A DNA stretch of 64,000 bases. Source: Enhygromyxa salina. Lineage in GTDB: Bacteria > Myxococcota_A > Polyangia > Nannocystales > Nannocystaceae. Below the pieces are notes generated by a model. The model was not told where the DNA came from. It ran no database searches and worked only from the letters and a program-made list of their open reading frames with translations. Shown here in pieces: positions 42,933 to 52,800 of this stretch. The position numbers and the translations under genes are program-made. Within the stretch, counting starts at the first letter, position 1. Every line of letters begins with the position of its first letter. The stretch spans positions 1-64,000 of the forward strand of contig NZ_JMCC02000020.1 of assembly GCF_000737335.2 (NCBI RefSeq), given 5' to 3'.

Positions 42933-44390
42933 GTGCAAGCCCACGCTCGCGTCCGCACGCTCGAGGAAGCCCCGATCAACCCGGCCGGCACCCACGTGCT
43001 GTATTGGATGACCGCGGCCCGGCGCACGCGATCGAGCTACGCGCTGGATCGTGCGATCGAGTGGGCCCGCGAATTGGGCAAGCCGCTGTGGGTGCTCGAG
43101 GCCCTACGGCTGGGCCACCCACACGCGAGCGCGCGGCTGCACGCGTTCGTGGTGCGCGGCATGTGTGACAACGCGGCCCGGTTCGAGGCCAGCCCGATCG
43201 GCTATTACCCCTACGTCGAACCAAAACTCGACGCCGGGAAGGGGCTGCTGGCCGCGTTCGCTCGCAAGGCGTGCGTGGTCGTGACCGACGACTGGCCCGT
43301 GTACTTTGTCAGGAACATGACCCGCGCGGCCGCGGCGAAGATCGGCGCGCGCATGGAGCTCGTCGATGGCGTTGGCTTGGTCCCGATGTCAGCCCCGGAT
43401 CGCTGCTTTGCCCGGGCCCACGACTTTCGCCGTTGGTGTCAAAAGCACGCCAACGTGTGGCTGGGTCCGGCGCCGCGGGTCAATCCGCTGGCGCGACTGC
43501 AGCTGTCGGCCGCCGGGGAGCCGCCGATCAACACGCGCAAGTGGCCGGCCGCGCCCGTGGACCGCACGACCGCGCTCGAGCGCTTGGGCCAGCTGGCGTT
43601 CGCGCGAGAGATCCCGGCGATCCCGGACGTGGGTGGCAGCCAGGCCGCTCGCGCGCGGCTGCGGGCGTTTGTTGCGACTGGGCTCGAGCGCTACGCCGAG
43701 CGCAACCAGCCCGCGGCCGAGGTCACCAGCGGCCTGTCGGCGTACCTGCACTGGGGCCAGATCGGCGCCCACGAGGTGCTGCGGGCCGTGCTCGCGTCTG
43801 AACCCGACTGGGATCCCGGGCGAATCTCGGAGCTGTGTCGGGGCCAGCGCGAGGGCTGGTGGGGGATGTCGCCCGCGCGCGAGGGCTTCTTGGATCAGCT
43901 GCTGACCTGGCGCGAGGTCGGGCACAACTTCGTGTGGCACCACGCCGACTACGCCCGCTTCGAGTCACTGCCCGCGTGGGCCCGCACGACGCTGCGCGCC
44001 CACGCCAGCGACGAGCGACCGGAGCTGTACTCGCTCGAGCAGTTCGAAGCCGCAGCGACCCACGATCCGATCTGGAACGCCGCGCAGCGCGAGCTTGTCT
44101 CGACCGGAGCCATGCACAATTATCTGCGGATGTTGTGGGGCAAGAAAATCCTGCATTGGTCGGCGAGCCCCCGCGCGGCGCTGGAGATCATGATTACGCT
44201 CAACGATCGCTACGCGCTCGACGGGCGCGATCCAAATTCCTACAGCGGAATTGGCTGGGTGCTCGGGCGCTTTGATCGGGCTTGGGGACCCGAGCGGGCG
44301 GTGTTCGGAAAGGTCCGCTACATGAGCTCGGAGTCGACGCGCCGCAAGCTGCGGCTCAACGCGTACCTTCAGCGCTTCGGGCCGGGTTGA
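42933..44390 (+). CDS. phr: Class II CPD photolyase
   Basis: A 485-residue FAD enzyme that uses light to split cyclobutane pyrimidine dimers in DNA. The N-terminal antenna domain starts HVLYWMTAARRTRSSYALDR, and the C-terminal catalytic domain has the class II signature WNAAQRELVSTGAMHNYLRM then LWGKKILHWSASPRAALEIM, DRYALDGRDPNSYSGIGWVL and FGKVRYMS. The start is GTG and length is normal. Class II photolyases occur in animals, plants, archaea and some bacteria including myxobacteria. It is monocistronic; a hairpin-prone 134-bp gap separates it from the peptidase gene. Confidence 0.93.
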   Translation: MQAHARVRTLEEAPINPAGTHVLYWMTAARRTRSSYALDRAIEWARELGKPLWVLEALRLGHPHASARLHAFVVRGMCDNAARFEASPIGYYPYVEPKLDAGKGLLAAFARKACVVVTDDWPVYFVRNMTRAAAAKIGARMELVDGVGLVPMSAPDRCFARAHDFRRWCQKHANVWLGPAPRVNPLARLQLSAAGEPPINTRKWPAAPVDRTTALERLGQLAFAREIPAIPDVGGSQAARARLRAFVATGLERYAERNQPAAEVTSGLSAYLHWGQIGAHEVLRAVLASEPDWDPGRISELCRGQREGWWGMSPAREGFLDQLLTWREVGHNFVWHHADYARFESLPAWARTTLRAHASDERPELYSLEQFEAAATHDPIWNAAQRELVSTGAMHNYLRMLWGKKILHWSASPRAALEIMITLNDRYALDGRDPNSYSGIGWVLGRFDRAWGPERAVFGKVRYMSSESTRRKLRLNAYLQRFGPG

Positions 44391-44838
44391 GGTGAGGCCG
44401 AGATCGAGTCACGACTGCGGGTGGGTGGGTCGTTTCGCCCCAAGTGGTCTGGCTAGCCAAATGCGCACAGTGATGAATCCGGCCGGCCGGCCGAATCGAA
44501 CTGTGTAATGTGCGCACTAGCCTCGCCCGTGAACAGCGCGAGTGCAGTCATTTCGTGCCGGCCGGCTGGCCGCGATGAGAGCTGGTGTATTGGTGGGGAA
44601 ACACCGACGCGAGCGGTCCCTGCGAGCTCGTACAGCCCCACTGTAATGAATGTGCCTGGTTGGGAGTCGAGCTCGCAATAAATACAGTTCCCAGGCGGAG
44701 GGCCCACACCCTGACTGATATTTGCGCGGCCGACTACGCACAGCTGTTCGGTTTCAGGACAACAGATTACACGTGTGTGCAAAATAGAAGAAAAAACCGC
44801 TAGCGATTACTGGAGAGTCGAGACACGATTGGTCATTG
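44391..44838. other. 448-bp gene-free region with lower G/C
   Basis: No convincing gene is seen. Features are an interrupted inverted repeat around 44460-44515 (tgcgcacagt with actgtgtaatgtgcgca around a ggccggccgg core), a second gccggccggctggcc block near 44557, and a clearly AT-richer final 130 bp (aaaatagaagaaaaaacc near 44780) that probably carries the promoter of the downstream gene. Short open frames exist on both strands but lack coding character. Confidence 0.4.
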
Positions 44839-47601
44839 ATGGCACTCCGAACTTTGTCGTTTCCGATCCTGACCGCCGCGGTACTCATTGGTGGACTGAC
44901 CAGCACGGCCGAAGCGGCGGAGCCGTATCCGGCGTTCGAGAGCGGCCACGTGCGCCCAATGGCGCTCTCGCCGAACGGCAAGCGGTTGTTCGTCGTCAAC
45001 ACACCCGACAATCGGCTCGAGATCTACCGGGTCCGAAAGCACGGACAAGCCCTCGACCACGAGGCTTCGGTCCCGGTTGGGCTCGAGCCGGTCGCGGTCG
45101 CGGTCCGGAGCAATCACGAGGTTTGGGTCGTCAACCATTTGTCCGACAGTGTGAGTGTTGTCCGAGTCAATGGCGCGGTCCCACACGTGGCCCAGACTTT
45201 GCTCGTCGGCGATGAACCGCGCGATGTCGTGTTCGCGGGGCCCGGTGGCTCACGCGCATTCATCACGGCTGCGCATCGTGGCCAGAACGCTCCGTTCGCG
45301 CCCGAGCTGACCACACCCAGCGTCGGCCGTGCGGATGTCTGGGTGTTCAACGCGAACGATCTCGGCCCGGAGCTTGGCGGAACTCCGCTGTCGATCATCA
45401 ACCTCTTTAGTGATGTCCCCAGGGCGCTCGCCGTTGACGCGAGCGGCTCACGGGTCTACGCCGCAGCGTTCAATTCGGGCAATCAGACCGCCGTCGTGCA
45501 CTTGCTGGAGATCCCAGACACCGGGGAGGCGGACGGCGGGATCCCGCTACCAAACGTCAACCACTCGGGCGTCCCCGAGCCGGACATGAGCCTGATCGTC
45601 AAGTTTGACGGCGCGCACTGGGTCGACGAGCTCGGGCGCGTATGGGACGACAAGATCAAGTTCAACCTGCCCGACAAAGATGTGTTCGTGATTGACGCAG
45701 ACGCGGCCACCCCCGAGCTGCTGCCGGGCGCCAACGGCTTCTTCGCGGGCGTGGGGACCACGCTCTTCAACATGATCGTCAACCCGATCAGCGGAAAGGT
45801 CTACGTCACCAACACCGAAGCGCTCAACCATGTCCGCTTCGAGGGTCCAGGGTTGTTCGCTAGCACGACCGTGCGTGGCCACACGGTCGACAACCGCATC
45901 ACGGTGCTCGACGAAGACGGCGTGCACCCTCGGCTGCTCAACAAGCACATCGACTACGAGAGCTGCTGCGACCCGCTCCCCAACGACGAGGCCAGCCTCA
46001 GCATGTCGCAGCCGCTTGGCATGGCGATCTCCAGCGACGGCGAGATCCTCTATACTGCCGTGCTTGGAAACGACAAAGTTGCGATCCACTACACCGCGGA
46101 GCTCGAAGACGATGAATTTTACCCCGACGCTGGCGACCAGATCCCAGTGAGCGGCGGTGGCCCGACCGGCGTGGTGCTCGATGAGGCGAACGACCGCTTG
46201 TATGTGCTGACGCGCTTCGACAACGGCATCTCGGTCATCGACACCGACACCCACGAGGAGCTCGACCACCTGACCATGCACAACCCCGAGCCGGCTTCGT
46301 TGGTCGCTGGGCGCCGCTTCCTTTATGACGCTGCGCTGACCTCGAGCCACGGCGACCAGTCCTGCGCCTCGTGCCATATCTTTGGGGACAAGGACGAGCT
46401 CGCGTGGGATCTGGGCGATCCCGACGGCGACGTTACGCCCGCGCCCAGCAACGCTGTCACAAACTTCGGCGTTGGTGATGTCGACTTTCACCCAATGAAG
46501 GGGCCAATGACGACCCAGAGTCTCCGCGGGCTCGACAACCACGGGCCGATGCACTGGCGCGGGGATCGCAACGGCGAGGGCCAAGGCCCCAGCGTTCAGC
46601 CGGACGGCGGGGCGTTCAGCGAGGTCGCGGCGTTCAACGCGTTCAACGTCGCGTTTCCGGGCCTGCTCGGTCGTGACGAGGAGCTGAGCGCCGAGCAAAT
46701 GCAGGCGTTCACGGACTTCACGCTTCAGGTGATGTACCCACCCAACCCGATCCGCGCCCTCGACAACTCTCTCAACGCAGATCAGCAAGCCGGTCAGGAC
46801 TTCTTCAACACGAACATCTCGCTGGCCAACCCGGGTGACAACAGCGCTTTCAGTTGTTCGAGCTGCCATCGCATTGATCCGCTTGGCAACGCCGAGTACA
46901 GCGTCGAGCACCCCGGCTTCTTTGGCTCGGATGGTCGCGTCGCGCTCGGCGAATTCTCGCAGACCTTCAAGGTTCCGCAGCTGCGCAACCTGTACACGAA
47001 GGTGGGGGCCTTCGGCTTCGCTGGCGACAACCCGGTCTTCAATCATCCAGGCGTGCCGTTCTACGACGCGTCACACCAGGGCGACCAGATCCGCGCGTTC
47101 GGCTTTTTTCACGACGGGTCGATCGACACCCCAATGCGCTTCTTCAACTTCTTCACCGCCACCCCCGAGGGGTTCCAGGACGCCGAGACCATGCGGCAGG
47201 TCGCCGAGTTCATCTTTGCGATCGACTCCAACTTCAATCCAATCGTGGGGCAGCAGATCACCCGCACCAGGCACAACGGCGGCGTCGTGGGTCCGCGCGT
47301 CGCCTTGCTGCGCGAGCGCGCCATCGCTGGCGAGTGCGAGCTGATTGCGAAGACGCGGCTTGGGCCAGTCGAGCTCGGGCTGTTGTTCACGGGGGCCGGG
47401 TACACGACCAGTTTTGTGGGCATCCCCCAGCTGAGCGAGCTGCATGTGGCTGCCCTCGCCAAGGCCTCGCCCGTGACCTACTCGTGTGTCGCGCCGGGGT
47501 CTGGCTTCCGGATTGGGGTTGACCGTGACGGCGACGGCGTTCGCGATGGAGACGAGCTCATCGCGGGTAGCGACCCCGCCGACGCCAGCGACGTGCCGTG
47601 A
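44839..47601 (+). CDS. Beta-propeller plus di-heme cytochrome c fusion, secreted
   Basis: 920 residues from ATG 44839 with a classical signal peptide (cleavage near STAEA-AEP). Residues 30-480 form a YVTN-like beta-propeller (SPNGKRLFVVNTPDNRLEIY, EANDRLYVLTRFDNGISVID). A di-heme cytochrome c peroxidase/MauG-like part follows with CxxCH at Cys509-His513 (CASCH) and Cys673-His677 (CSSCH), plus GPMTTQSLRGLDNHGPMHWR and FKVPQLRNLYTKVGAFGF. The C-terminus has an EF-hand-like DRDGDGVRDGDE calcium loop. Fusions of this kind are found in surface-exposed oxidases; the substrate is unknown. It is monocistronic with its own AT-rich promoter region. Confidence 0.92.
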   Translation: MALRTLSFPILTAAVLIGGLTSTAEAAEPYPAFESGHVRPMALSPNGKRLFVVNTPDNRLEIYRVRKHGQALDHEASVPVGLEPVAVAVRSNHEVWVVNHLSDSVSVVRVNGAVPHVAQTLLVGDEPRDVVFAGPGGSRAFITAAHRGQNAPFAPELTTPSVGRADVWVFNANDLGPELGGTPLSIINLFSDVPRALAVDASGSRVYAAAFNSGNQTAVVHLLEIPDTGEADGGIPLPNVNHSGVPEPDMSLIVKFDGAHWVDELGRVWDDKIKFNLPDKDVFVIDADAATPELLPGANGFFAGVGTTLFNMIVNPISGKVYVTNTEALNHVRFEGPGLFASTTVRGHTVDNRITVLDEDGVHPRLLNKHIDYESCCDPLPNDEASLSMSQPLGMAISSDGEILYTAVLGNDKVAIHYTAELEDDEFYPDAGDQIPVSGGGPTGVVLDEANDRLYVLTRFDNGISVIDTDTHEELDHLTMHNPEPASLVAGRRFLYDAALTSSHGDQSCASCHIFGDKDELAWDLGDPDGDVTPAPSNAVTNFGVGDVDFHPMKGPMTTQSLRGLDNHGPMHWRGDRNGEGQGPSVQPDGGAFSEVAAFNAFNVAFPGLLGRDEELSAEQMQAFTDFTLQVMYPPNPIRALDNSLNADQQAGQDFFNTNISLANPGDNSAFSCSSCHRIDPLGNAEYSVEHPGFFGSDGRVALGEFSQTFKVPQLRNLYTKVGAFGFAGDNPVFNHPGVPFYDASHQGDQIRAFGFFHDGSIDTPMRFFNFFTATPEGFQDAETMRQVAEFIFAIDSNFNPIVGQQITRTRHNGGVVGPRVALLRERAIAGECELIAKTRLGPVELGLLFTGAGYTTSFVGIPQLSELHVAALAKASPVTYSCVAPGSGFRIGVDRDGDGVRDGDELIAGSDPADASDVP

Positions 47602-47702
47602 GAGCGCGCGCGGGTCGTGCCGCCGGCCTGGCCGCGCCGCCAGCGAACGCGGCACGGTCGCGTACGTTGACGCCCGCGAGTGCAGGTGGCACGACTGGAC
47701 GC

Positions 47703-48953
47703 GTGGAACACCACCTGTCCGCTCGCGGCCAACAGCTCGTCGCCTCTCCTCCGCTCGCGCCCTACATCCTCGAACACTTTGCGCGCGCTGAAGATGCTTG
47801 GGATCCAGCCAGCAATCCGGGCGGCTACATCGCGCTGTGCATCGCGGAGAACCGCACGATGTGGGACACGCTGGTCCCCCAGCTGGGCAACTATCGCAAC
47901 ATTCCGCCGCGCGTGCTTGGCTACGACGCCATGGTCGGCAACCTGGAATTTCGGCAGAAGCTCGCCGCGTTCATGGGCCGGGCATTCCTTGGGCGCACGG
48001 TCGAGGCCGAGCAGCTCGCCGCCGTCGCGGGGGCTGGGGCCGTGCTCGAGCTGTTGTTTCATGTGATCGCCGATCCTGGCGACGCGGTGCTGGTTCCCAC
48101 GCCGAGCTACGCGGGGTTCTGGGCGGATCTCGAGACCCGCGATCAGCTCCAGATCATCCCCGTCCACTGCCGCAGCAACGATGGTTTTCGGCTGACGACG
48201 CAAGCGCTCGATCGGGCGCTCGCCCAGGCCGAACGCCCGGTCAAGGCGCTGCTGTTCACAACCCCCAACAACCCGCTGGGCACCGTCTACAGCCGGGCCG
48301 AGCTGCTCGAGATCCTCGAGTGGTCCGATCGCAGCGGCGTCCACGTGGTGTTTGACGAGGTCTATGCGCTGTCGGTGTTCGGCGAGCGGCCGTTCGTGAG
48401 CGTCGCGTCGCTGCGGGCTTCGCTTGGCCCGCGCGCGCACGTGGTCTGGGCGTTCTCGAAGGACTTCGGCGCGAGCGGCCTGCGCTGCGGCGTGTTGATG
48501 AGCGAGAACCCAGGCGTGCTCGCGGCCGTTGACGCGCTCGCGTATTGGGCAGCGTGTTCGGGCGACACACAATGGTTGCTTGGTGAGCTGGTCGCGGATC
48601 GGGACTTCGTCGATCCCTTCATTCGCAACATGCAGGCGCGGCTGGGGCAGACCTACGCCCAGCTGTGCGCGGCCCTGGACGCCCATGGCATCACGTACCT
48701 TCCGGCTCAGGCGGGCTTCTTCTTGATCTGCGACATGCGGCCGTTCCTCGACGAGCCGAGCTGGGCGGGCGAAGACCGGCTGTGGCGGCGGATCGTCGAC
48801 GAAGCCAACGTCAACCTCACGCCGGGCTCGGCGTGTCGAGTCGTCGAGCCGGGGTTCTTCCGGCTGTGCTACGCGAGCGAGCCGACCCAGGCGGTGCTGG
48901 AGGCGGTGGCGCGCGTGGCCGGGGTGGTCGCGCCGGGTGATAGCGCCGGGTAG
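47703..48953 (+). CDS. PLP aminotransferase, ACC synthase-like
   Basis: 416 residues from a GTG at 47703 (VEHHLSARGQQLV); the frame extends upstream only through Ala/Arg-rich non-coding sequence. It is a fold-type I aminotransferase with an N-terminal NPGGYIALCIAENRTMWDTL that resembles 1-aminocyclopropane-1-carboxylate synthases. Other conserved blocks are NPLGTVYSRAELLEILEWSD, FDEVYALSVFG (Asp binding the PLP nitrogen) and SKDFGASGLRCG with the PLP-forming Lys. True ACC synthases make the ethylene precursor from SAM; bacterial look-alikes often act as ordinary transaminases or carbon-sulfur lyases, so the reaction is open. Confidence 0.9.
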   Translation: MEHHLSARGQQLVASPPLAPYILEHFARAEDAWDPASNPGGYIALCIAENRTMWDTLVPQLGNYRNIPPRVLGYDAMVGNLEFRQKLAAFMGRAFLGRTVEAEQLAAVAGAGAVLELLFHVIADPGDAVLVPTPSYAGFWADLETRDQLQIIPVHCRSNDGFRLTTQALDRALAQAERPVKALLFTTPNNPLGTVYSRAELLEILEWSDRSGVHVVFDEVYALSVFGERPFVSVASLRASLGPRAHVVWAFSKDFGASGLRCGVLMSENPGVLAAVDALAYWAACSGDTQWLLGELVADRDFVDPFIRNMQARLGQTYAQLCAALDAHGITYLPAQAGFFLICDMRPFLDEPSWAGEDRLWRRIVDEANVNLTPGSACRVVEPGFFRLCYASEPTQAVLEAVARVAGVVAPGDSAG

Positions 48954-49137
48954 CCCCAATTGCGGCGACCCAACCCGGCGGATCCGCTCACGGGGTTGGC
49001 TGGGGCTGCTCGGGAATGTCGGGTCGCGCCTCGACACCGAACCCCCGGGGCGAGCCGGAACGCGAGGCGAGACCCGTCGGCCGACCACGACAGCTTCATC
49101 GAGCTGTCCGCAGGCGCTGGCGCAGCTTCGTGCGGGA

Positions 49138-49872
49138 TCAGGGCCGCACGATCCGAGCGTTGCGACCCAACAGGTCCGCGCGCGCGAGCACGTCCGCTCG
49201 ATAGCGCTGCTCGTGCGCCCGATCGAACACGATCGCGCGGACCCGAACCCGCACGCCGCCGCGCTCGTCCGTGACGGCGAACACCTCGGGCCGATGACCC
49301 GGCGCCGCGTAGGCCGAGAGGATCGCGGCCTCGAGCAGCCGCCGCGACGCGTCCTCGAGATCGACCTCGGCCGGGAGCTCGACCTCGAATTCGCAGGGCG
49401 CGTCTTGCCGGGCGAGGTTCAGGCGAACGACCTCGCGGCCGGCAAACCGACGGTAGGGGAGGGTGGTCTCGGTCCCGTCTCGATCACGCAAGACCACGCT
49501 GCGCAGCCCATACGCGACGAGCCGGCCCTCGAAGTCCGCGACGCGGATGTCGTCGCCGAGCCGATGGCGGCCCTCGATCGCGAGCGCGAACCCGGCGATC
49601 ACATCACGAAGCACAGGTAGCCCAACGAGCACCGCGAGCCCGAGCAGCGCTGCGCGTGCGAGGGTCTCGGCGAGCGTGTCCGTGGCCAGGGTGCGCACAC
49701 CGATCAGCCACGACGCGCCGATCCACGCGAGCACGCTGAGCACATGCAGACCCCGCTGCCACGCGCGCAGGGCCGGGGCGGCGCCGATCCTCGCGGTCAA
49801 GATGCTCAGCGCTGCCGCAGCCGCGACGACCAGCCCGGCCACTGCCCACCCCGAGTTCAGAGTAAATTGCAC
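49138..49872 (-). CDS. Small MscS-family mechanosensitive channel-like protein
   Basis: A 244-residue membrane protein. Four hydrophobic helices in the first 110 residues (AVAGLVVAAAAALSILTARI; LHVLSVLAWIGASWLIGV; ALLGLAVLVGLPVLRDVIAG) lead into the MscS beta-domain, where RLGDDIRVADFEGRLVAYGL followed by RSVVLRDRDGTETTLPYRRF is the clear signature. A short cytoplasmic alpha/beta cage follows. MscS channels release solutes under hypo-osmotic stress. The ATG lies 16 bp inside the 3' end of the antiporter-ATPase gene, so it is the last gene of a coupled three-gene operon with two antiporters. Confidence 0.87.
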   Translation of the reverse strand: MQFTLNSGWAVAGLVVAAAAALSILTARIGAAPALRAWQRGLHVLSVLAWIGASWLIGVRTLATDTLAETLARAALLGLAVLVGLPVLRDVIAGFALAIEGRHRLGDDIRVADFEGRLVAYGLRSVVLRDRDGTETTLPYRRFAGREVVRLNLARQDAPCEFEVELPAEVDLEDASRRLLEAAILSAYAAPGHRPEVFAVTDERGGVRVRVRAIVFDRAHEQRYRADVLARADLLGRNARIVRP

Positions 49873-52800
49873 GCGCGCAGCTCCGCGGTGAGGGGTTGAA
49901 CCAAGCGGGTCTCGACCTGAATGATCCGCGAGTCGGGGGCGCCGCCTTCGTCGAGCACGAGCAACCGCGCGTGGGCGAGGCGGGTCAGCTCGGCGTCGAG
50001 GTCGAGCAGCTCCGGGCCTTGCAGGCCAATTAAGTCCGCGCGCCGCAGCGGACCGTGGAGCATGAGCGCGGCGAGCAAGACCCGGCTCGACACCGGCAGC
50101 GCGGCGGTCAGCGGGCAGGGGTACCCCGGCAGCGGACCGACCACGACGCTGCCATCACGCGGATCGAGGTGGGCGGCGGCGAGCCACAGGCGCAGCGCTT
50201 GGCGGACGTTGCCGCCGCTGAGCTGGGCCAGCCGCTCGTACGCGGCCTGCTCGAGTCCCCGCCGCAGCCGCCACGCGGTCTGCGGCCCGCGAACCCACTC
50301 GGTCAGTGAAGGCGTGCCCGCGGCGATCCGCAGCGGGTAGCCCGAGAGTCGATGGCGACCGTCGAGCACGGCCGCGAGCTGGGGCGCGTCCATGGCCGGC
50401 ACCCACACCGCGGTCGAGAACCGAGCGCGGAGCTCGATCGCCGCGTCGAGCAGAGGCACCGCCGGTTCGGCGATCAGCACCACCCAGAGCACCTGCTTGC
50501 TGGTCGCGGCGACCAGCTCGAGGAACCGACGGAGCCGCTGGAGGCCGTCGCTGGTGCGGCGAAACAGGCGCTCGGTGTTCTCGACCACGATCATCGGGCA
50601 GCGCTCCATGGCGGCGTCGGTCAGCCCGGTCGAGGTCAGGGCCAGAACCTGCTGCTGCAAGCTTGCGAAGTCCGTCGCCGGGTCGGCGGTGCCGACGTCG
50701 AGCACCGGCGCGAGCGCCCGCGCGAGATCGGCCTCGCGCTCGAGGGCCGGCGACAGTCGCAGCCAGTGGACCTCCACGCGGTCGCCCAGCGCTTGGATCA
50801 GCTGGCGAACGAGCGTGCGCTTGCCGACGCCACGGTCGCCGTGGACCAAGATGGCGCCGCCCCGACCGCCAAGGCGATCGCCCACCCAACCGTCGGCCGA
50901 AGCCTTCAAGACCGCCAGCTCGGGGCGCGGGATCAACAGGCCAATGGTCTCGGCCGGCACCGACGTGAACAGCCGCTGGTAGGGCTCGGGCATGGTCGAC
51001 CGCGGGCCCAGCAACACCCGCCGCCAAGCCGCGACCGCGGCGGCTGTGTGACGATCGGTCGACAGCGCCGAGAACTCATCACCCAGCGTGCGGCTCAGGG
51101 TGTGGGCGCGCTCGACCCACGCCGCCTGATGCTCGCGCAGCCAGTCGGACATCGCCGCGCGCGGGCCCTCTTCCAGGCGACGCTGACGGCGGCGTAGCTC
51201 GTCCCAGCGCGCGCTCCGGATCGGCTCGAGCCCGGTCCGCTCGGCGGCGGCGATCGTGTCCTCGACGTGCTCGCGGACCAGCTTGGCCAGCGCCTCGACC
51301 TGCGCGCGCGCGGCCTCGAGCAGGCTGGTCAGTCGCTCGCTCAGGCCCGCGTCGACCGGCTCGGCCTCGGGGCGGGCGACGCCGCGCCCGGTGGCCGCGC
51401 CCGGTCCGGCGAGGTGATACTCGGCGACGCGGGCGATGTGGACCAAGGTCTGGCGCAGGCTGTCGAGCCCCGCACCCAGCTCGTCGTCGGCGCTGGCTCG
51501 GGCGACGCCAAAGTCGTGCAGCAGCGTCTGGGCCAGCCAGCCGCGCAGGCGGATGCTGGTTCGTCGCGGATCGGGGTTGAGCGGATCGCCGAGCTCGAGC
51601 TCCGCGCTGGGGGCGAGTTGATCCGGCGCGGTGGCCAGCGCGAGCAGCAACGCGGGCGGCTGCGCGACGGCGAGGGCCGTGAGCTCCGAGCGCAGGCGTT
51701 CGACGTGTTCACCCATTCGCGACAGATCCCGCCCGAGCGCGGACGCTTCGCTGCCCATGGTGAACCCGTCCACGAAGACGTCCGCAAGCGGGCGAGAAGC
51801 GCTCGCCCGAGCTGAAACGAGATCCGGGCCAGGATCGGCGCCAGGAGCCGCTGACGGCCCCGACGCGGTCGCGGCGATCCGCGCGAGGGTGTCGTCGAAG
51901 TCGTGTCCGAGCGCCGCGAGGATCGTCGTGAAGCTGTGCTCGAACTCGTGCGCCGCCAGGTGAATGCTGGTTGCGACATGCTCGGCGTGGGCGAGGGCCA
52001 ACAGCGCGTCAAACCGGCCGGCTCCAGCCTCGCGGTCGCGAGCGCTGCGCTCGAGCAGCTCGGCGCTCGCGGCTTGGGCCGCGTCGTAGCGCCTCGATGG
52101 TCGGGTCCGCCAGGCCGGCAGCTCGAGCGTGCCCGCGATCTCGACCGACGCGAGGAAGGTCGACCAGCTGTCGGCGAGCGCGGTCAGGAGGCTGCGCTCG
52201 AGGTCGCGGTCGCTGCGTTCGAGCTTCTCGCAGATCCCGGCTTCGCGCGCGGCGGCCTCGGCTTGTTGATCGCTCAGCCACTGCGCCACGCTGACCGGTG
52301 CCCGCGCGTGTGTCCCCGAGCTCGCCGGTGGCGATGCAGCGTGGGGGTCCGCCCCGTGGCTGTCGGCTTCAGAGGTCGCCCACGTGCCGCGCGCGATCGC
52401 CTCGAGGCTGGCGCGGGTCAGGCGATAGTGGTCGAGCAACGCATGCCACAGCTGCGCTTCGATCGGTCGGGTGCTTCGCCACAGCGCGACGGGGACCGCG
52501 AGCGCGACGTCGTGACGCCACAGGCGGCCAAGCGGGACCGTTCGATGACCAGGGCCAACGACCGAGCGACGCGCCCGTCGGACCATGCGGATCGCCCGAA
52601 CCCACCGACCGCCGCGCGCTTCAAACAACGCAGCGCCGCGGCTGACCCGAAAGTTCTGGCTGAAGTCCTGGGCGCGGTCGAGCGCGGCGAACAGCGCGAC
52701 CAAGCTTCGGCCGTTGAAGGGCGCGACGCTGGCGTAGTCGATCTCGGTCCCGGCCTCGGCGACGGCGGCGTCGAGTCGCGCGCAGGCCTCGCGAGCGTCG

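Noticed and set aside
44453..44782. 109-codon minus-strand open frame in the 44.4-44.8 kb gap
   Set aside because: No recognisable start site, domain or codon bias; its length is explained by the inverted-repeat-rich sequence.
48985..49137. Minus-strand stretch reading MKLSWSADGSRLAFRLAPG, like one PD40/TolB propeller repeat
   Set aside because: Too short, loses frame after about 20 residues and has no second repeat, so chance cannot be excluded.
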